From assembly GCA_002405435.1 (NCBI GenBank), contig DHLU01000183.1:1-8934 (forward strand): a stretch of 8,934 nt of DNA. Reading direction: 5' to 3'. Below are positions 7,929 to 8,934 of this stretch, piece by piece. The stretch comes from Flavobacteriales bacterium UBA4660 (GTDB lineage: Bacteria > Bacteroidota > Bacteroidia > Flavobacteriales_D > Sanyastnellaceae). Under the pieces are notes generated by a model that saw only the letters and a list, made by a program, of their open reading frames with translations, did not search any database and was not told where the DNA came from. The position numbers and the translations under genes are program-made. Position 1 is the stretch's first letter. Every line of letters begins with the position of its first letter.

Positions 7929-8402
7929 ATGAAAACAAACCATCTCTATCCATGGCTGTGTGCGGCAGTACTCGTTTTGTCACTCTTGTCCTGCAGGCGG
8001 GAAGAAGTGCTCAACAACGCCCAGGTCAACCAGATAAGATTAGACTATTTTTCTGAAGTCACCGATGAGGGAGATAACTGGGACATCTTCACCAACTACC
8101 CCGATATTTTTGTCAAGGTGTTTCGCGGCAACCAACTTGTTTATACCAGTCCGTACTACGACGAATGCCAAAACCAGAATGTATATACCTATAACCAGGG
8201 CATGCCCCTGTACCTTGAATTTCCCAACGAAACATACTCGGTAGCCATTTACGACTACGACTCCACCAGTGAGGATGAGTTTATGGGCGGATTTGAGTTC
8301 AAGCCAGTTGACCACGAGGGAGAGGAAATCATCAGGCTGTTCAGCCTGACGAGCGAAATCGAATTTTCCCTGTTCGTGGACTGGAACTACGTTCGGGAAT
8401 AA
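7929..8402 (+). CDS. Small lipoprotein with a C2-like domain
   Basis: The 157-residue product begins MKTNHLYPWLCAAVLVLSLL and has a lipobox LLSC with Cys22, followed by two Arg, so it should be a lipid-anchored envelope protein. The mature part resembles a C2 domain. PDIFVKVFRG (58-67) fits the DPYVKV strand, with Asp59 in the place of the loop-1 aspartate. DYDSTSEDEFMGG (109-121) fits loop 3 of synaptotagmin-type C2 domains (DFDRFSKHDIIGE), with Asp109, Asp111, Ser114 and Glu117 at the expected spacing for calcium ligands. In such domains these loops bind calcium and often lipid. Asp52 lies seven residues before Asp59, where six is usual, so the first loop is not a clean match. The ATG at 7929 was chosen because it starts the signal peptide; the open frame back to 7848 adds an Arg-rich, unrelated lead. 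The lipoprotein call is firm; the C2 assignment is inference. Confidence 0.82.
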   Translation: MKTNHLYPWLCAAVLVLSLLSCRREEVLNNAQVNQIRLDYFSEVTDEGDNWDIFTNYPDIFVKVFRGNQLVYTSPYYDECQNQNVYTYNQGMPLYLEFPNETYSVAIYDYDSTSEDEFMGGFEFKPVDHEGEEIIRLFSLTSEIEFSLFVDWNYVRE

Positions 8403-8621
8403 AGAGACTTTTCACCGCATAGCGCAGGGGCATCGCATGATAGGGCCATCACCGGTAACAAAATCCGAGGCACCCGTGTGCCGGCTGGTGCAGGTATAGG
8501 TCAGGTTTATGTTTCAGGGCTTGCTGCAACGTAGTTTCTGGTGCATTCATTTCCATGTATAGGCAAAGCACCCATGTGAATTACCCATTCTGTTTCAGCC
8601 GGGCTTCACGGAAGGGCGCAT

Positions 8622-8651
8622 AAAAAAAGCCCCCGGTACGGGGGCCTTTTT
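8622..8651. terminator. Two-way intrinsic terminator between convergent genes
   Basis: Seven A (8622-8628), then a 7-bp stem, GCCCCCG at 8629-8635 with CGGGGGC at 8639-8645 around a 3-base loop, then C and five T (8647-8651). Read on the minus strand it has a run of seven T after the stem and lies about 48 bases past the stop of the T9SS cargo gene. Read on the plus strand it lies about 227 bases past the C2-like lipoprotein gene. It can serve both. Confidence 0.85.
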
Positions 8652-8663
8652 CGGCTTTGGTTA

Positions 8664-8693
8664 ATGAGCGCTGTAACAGCGAGTATGAGCGCT
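8664..8693. repeat. Short direct repeat with an internal hairpin at the end of the T9SS cargo gene
   Basis: ATGAGCGCT occurs at 8664-8672 and again at 8685-8693, 21 bases apart, with CGCTG-TAA-CAGCG forming a small hairpin at 8669-8681. The second copy ends on the first base of the minus-strand stop codon. The 21-base spacing equals two helical turns, but no function is known and it may be chance. Confidence 0.4.
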
Positions 8694-8934
8694 TAGTTTT
8701 CAATCATCATACGCAAGACATGCGTGCTGGCACCTTCGGTAAGGTGTACCATATAAATTCCATCCGACAGGTTTTGTATAGGCGCTACCTGAAGGAGTTT
8801 GTTTTCAGGTACGGTGTACTGTTGGCTGAATACCAATTTTCCGGCTGTGTCCAGGATTCGAAGCCACACAACTTCAGCCGCTGTTTCCTCAAGCTGAAGG
8901 TTGAAGAAACTCCCGTCGTTGGGGTTAGGAAACA
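8693..8934 (-). CDS. C-terminal end of a T9SS-secreted protein (type A sorting domain); 5' end outside window
   Basis: The minus strand is open from the window end to TAA at 8695-8693, giving 79 residues. It starts FPNPNDGSFFNLQL, continues with a VVWLRILDTAGKLVF segment and a LSDGIYMVHLTEG segment, and ends VLRMMIEN. This is the layout of the type IX secretion type A sorting domain (the Por secretion tail, TIGR04183/PF18962 as I know them): a PNPxxG start, a strand with a D.xGK turn, a GxY strand and a short basic last strand. Such tails direct proteins that have crossed the inner membrane through the outer membrane by T9SS, after which the tail is usually removed and the protein released or anchored. 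The cargo part is outside the window, so its activity is unknown. It converges on the C2-like lipoprotein gene and is ended by the terminator at 8622-8651. Confidence 0.9.
   Translation of the reverse strand, partial: FPNPNDGSFFNLQLEETAAEVVWLRILDTAGKLVFSQQYTVPENKLLQVAPIQNLSDGIYMVHLTEGASTHVLRMMIEN

Noticed and set aside
7650..7943. Frames open on both strands across the 7666-7928 gap (97 residues minus, 83 residues plus).
   Set aside because: Both are low-complexity Pro/Gly/Arg-rich products with no signal or motif; the DNA is G+C-rich and poor in stop codons. The gap holds only weak hairpins.
8469..8482. Hairpin GGCAC-CCGT-GTGCC downstream of the C2-like lipoprotein.
   Set aside because: Short stem with no T-run; the real terminator is at 8622-8651.

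Overview
The window looks like ordinary chromosomal DNA from a member of the Bacteroidota with a fairly high G+C content for that phylum (my impression from reading; not computed). The evidence is a C-terminal type IX secretion (T9SS) sorting domain, a PorT-type outer-membrane barrel, a LolA-like periplasmic protein and a large Asp-box (BNR/VPS10-like) secreted protein, all typical of this phylum. Starts also lack clear Shine-Dalgarno sequences. I cannot place it below phylum level. I see no tRNA, rRNA, CRISPR array, insertion sequence or attachment site.

Layout: (1) 3-800 (+) is the C-terminal part of a PA0069-type radical SAM protein, cut by the window start. (2) 960-1724 (+) is a three-histidine-box membrane fatty acyl desaturase. 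(3) 1813-2415 (+) is an unrecognised lipoprotein. (4) 2416-2634 is a gap holding an inverted repeat and, on the minus strand, a doubtful 73-residue frame. (5) 2635-3375 (+) is a secreted LolA-like protein, followed without a visible terminator by (6) 3576-6701 (+), an exported protein of 1041 residues with eleven Asp-boxes, closed by a strong intrinsic terminator. (7) 6934-7665 (+) is an outer-membrane beta-barrel. (8) 7929-8402 (+) is a small lipoprotein whose sequence resembles a calcium-binding C2 domain. (9) 8693-8934 (-) is the C-terminal end of a T9SS-secreted protein, converging on gene 8, with a two-way terminator between them.

Six of the eight supported genes carry signals for the cell envelope or secretion and a seventh is a membrane enzyme, so the region is dominated by envelope functions. 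I see no sign that they form one pathway. The only plausible co-transcribed pair is the LolA-like gene and the Asp-box gene. I did not find a convincing new multi-gene system. The items most worth a second look are the C2-like lipoprotein, the hidden T9SS cargo end on the minus strand, and the unresolved 2416-2634 gap.
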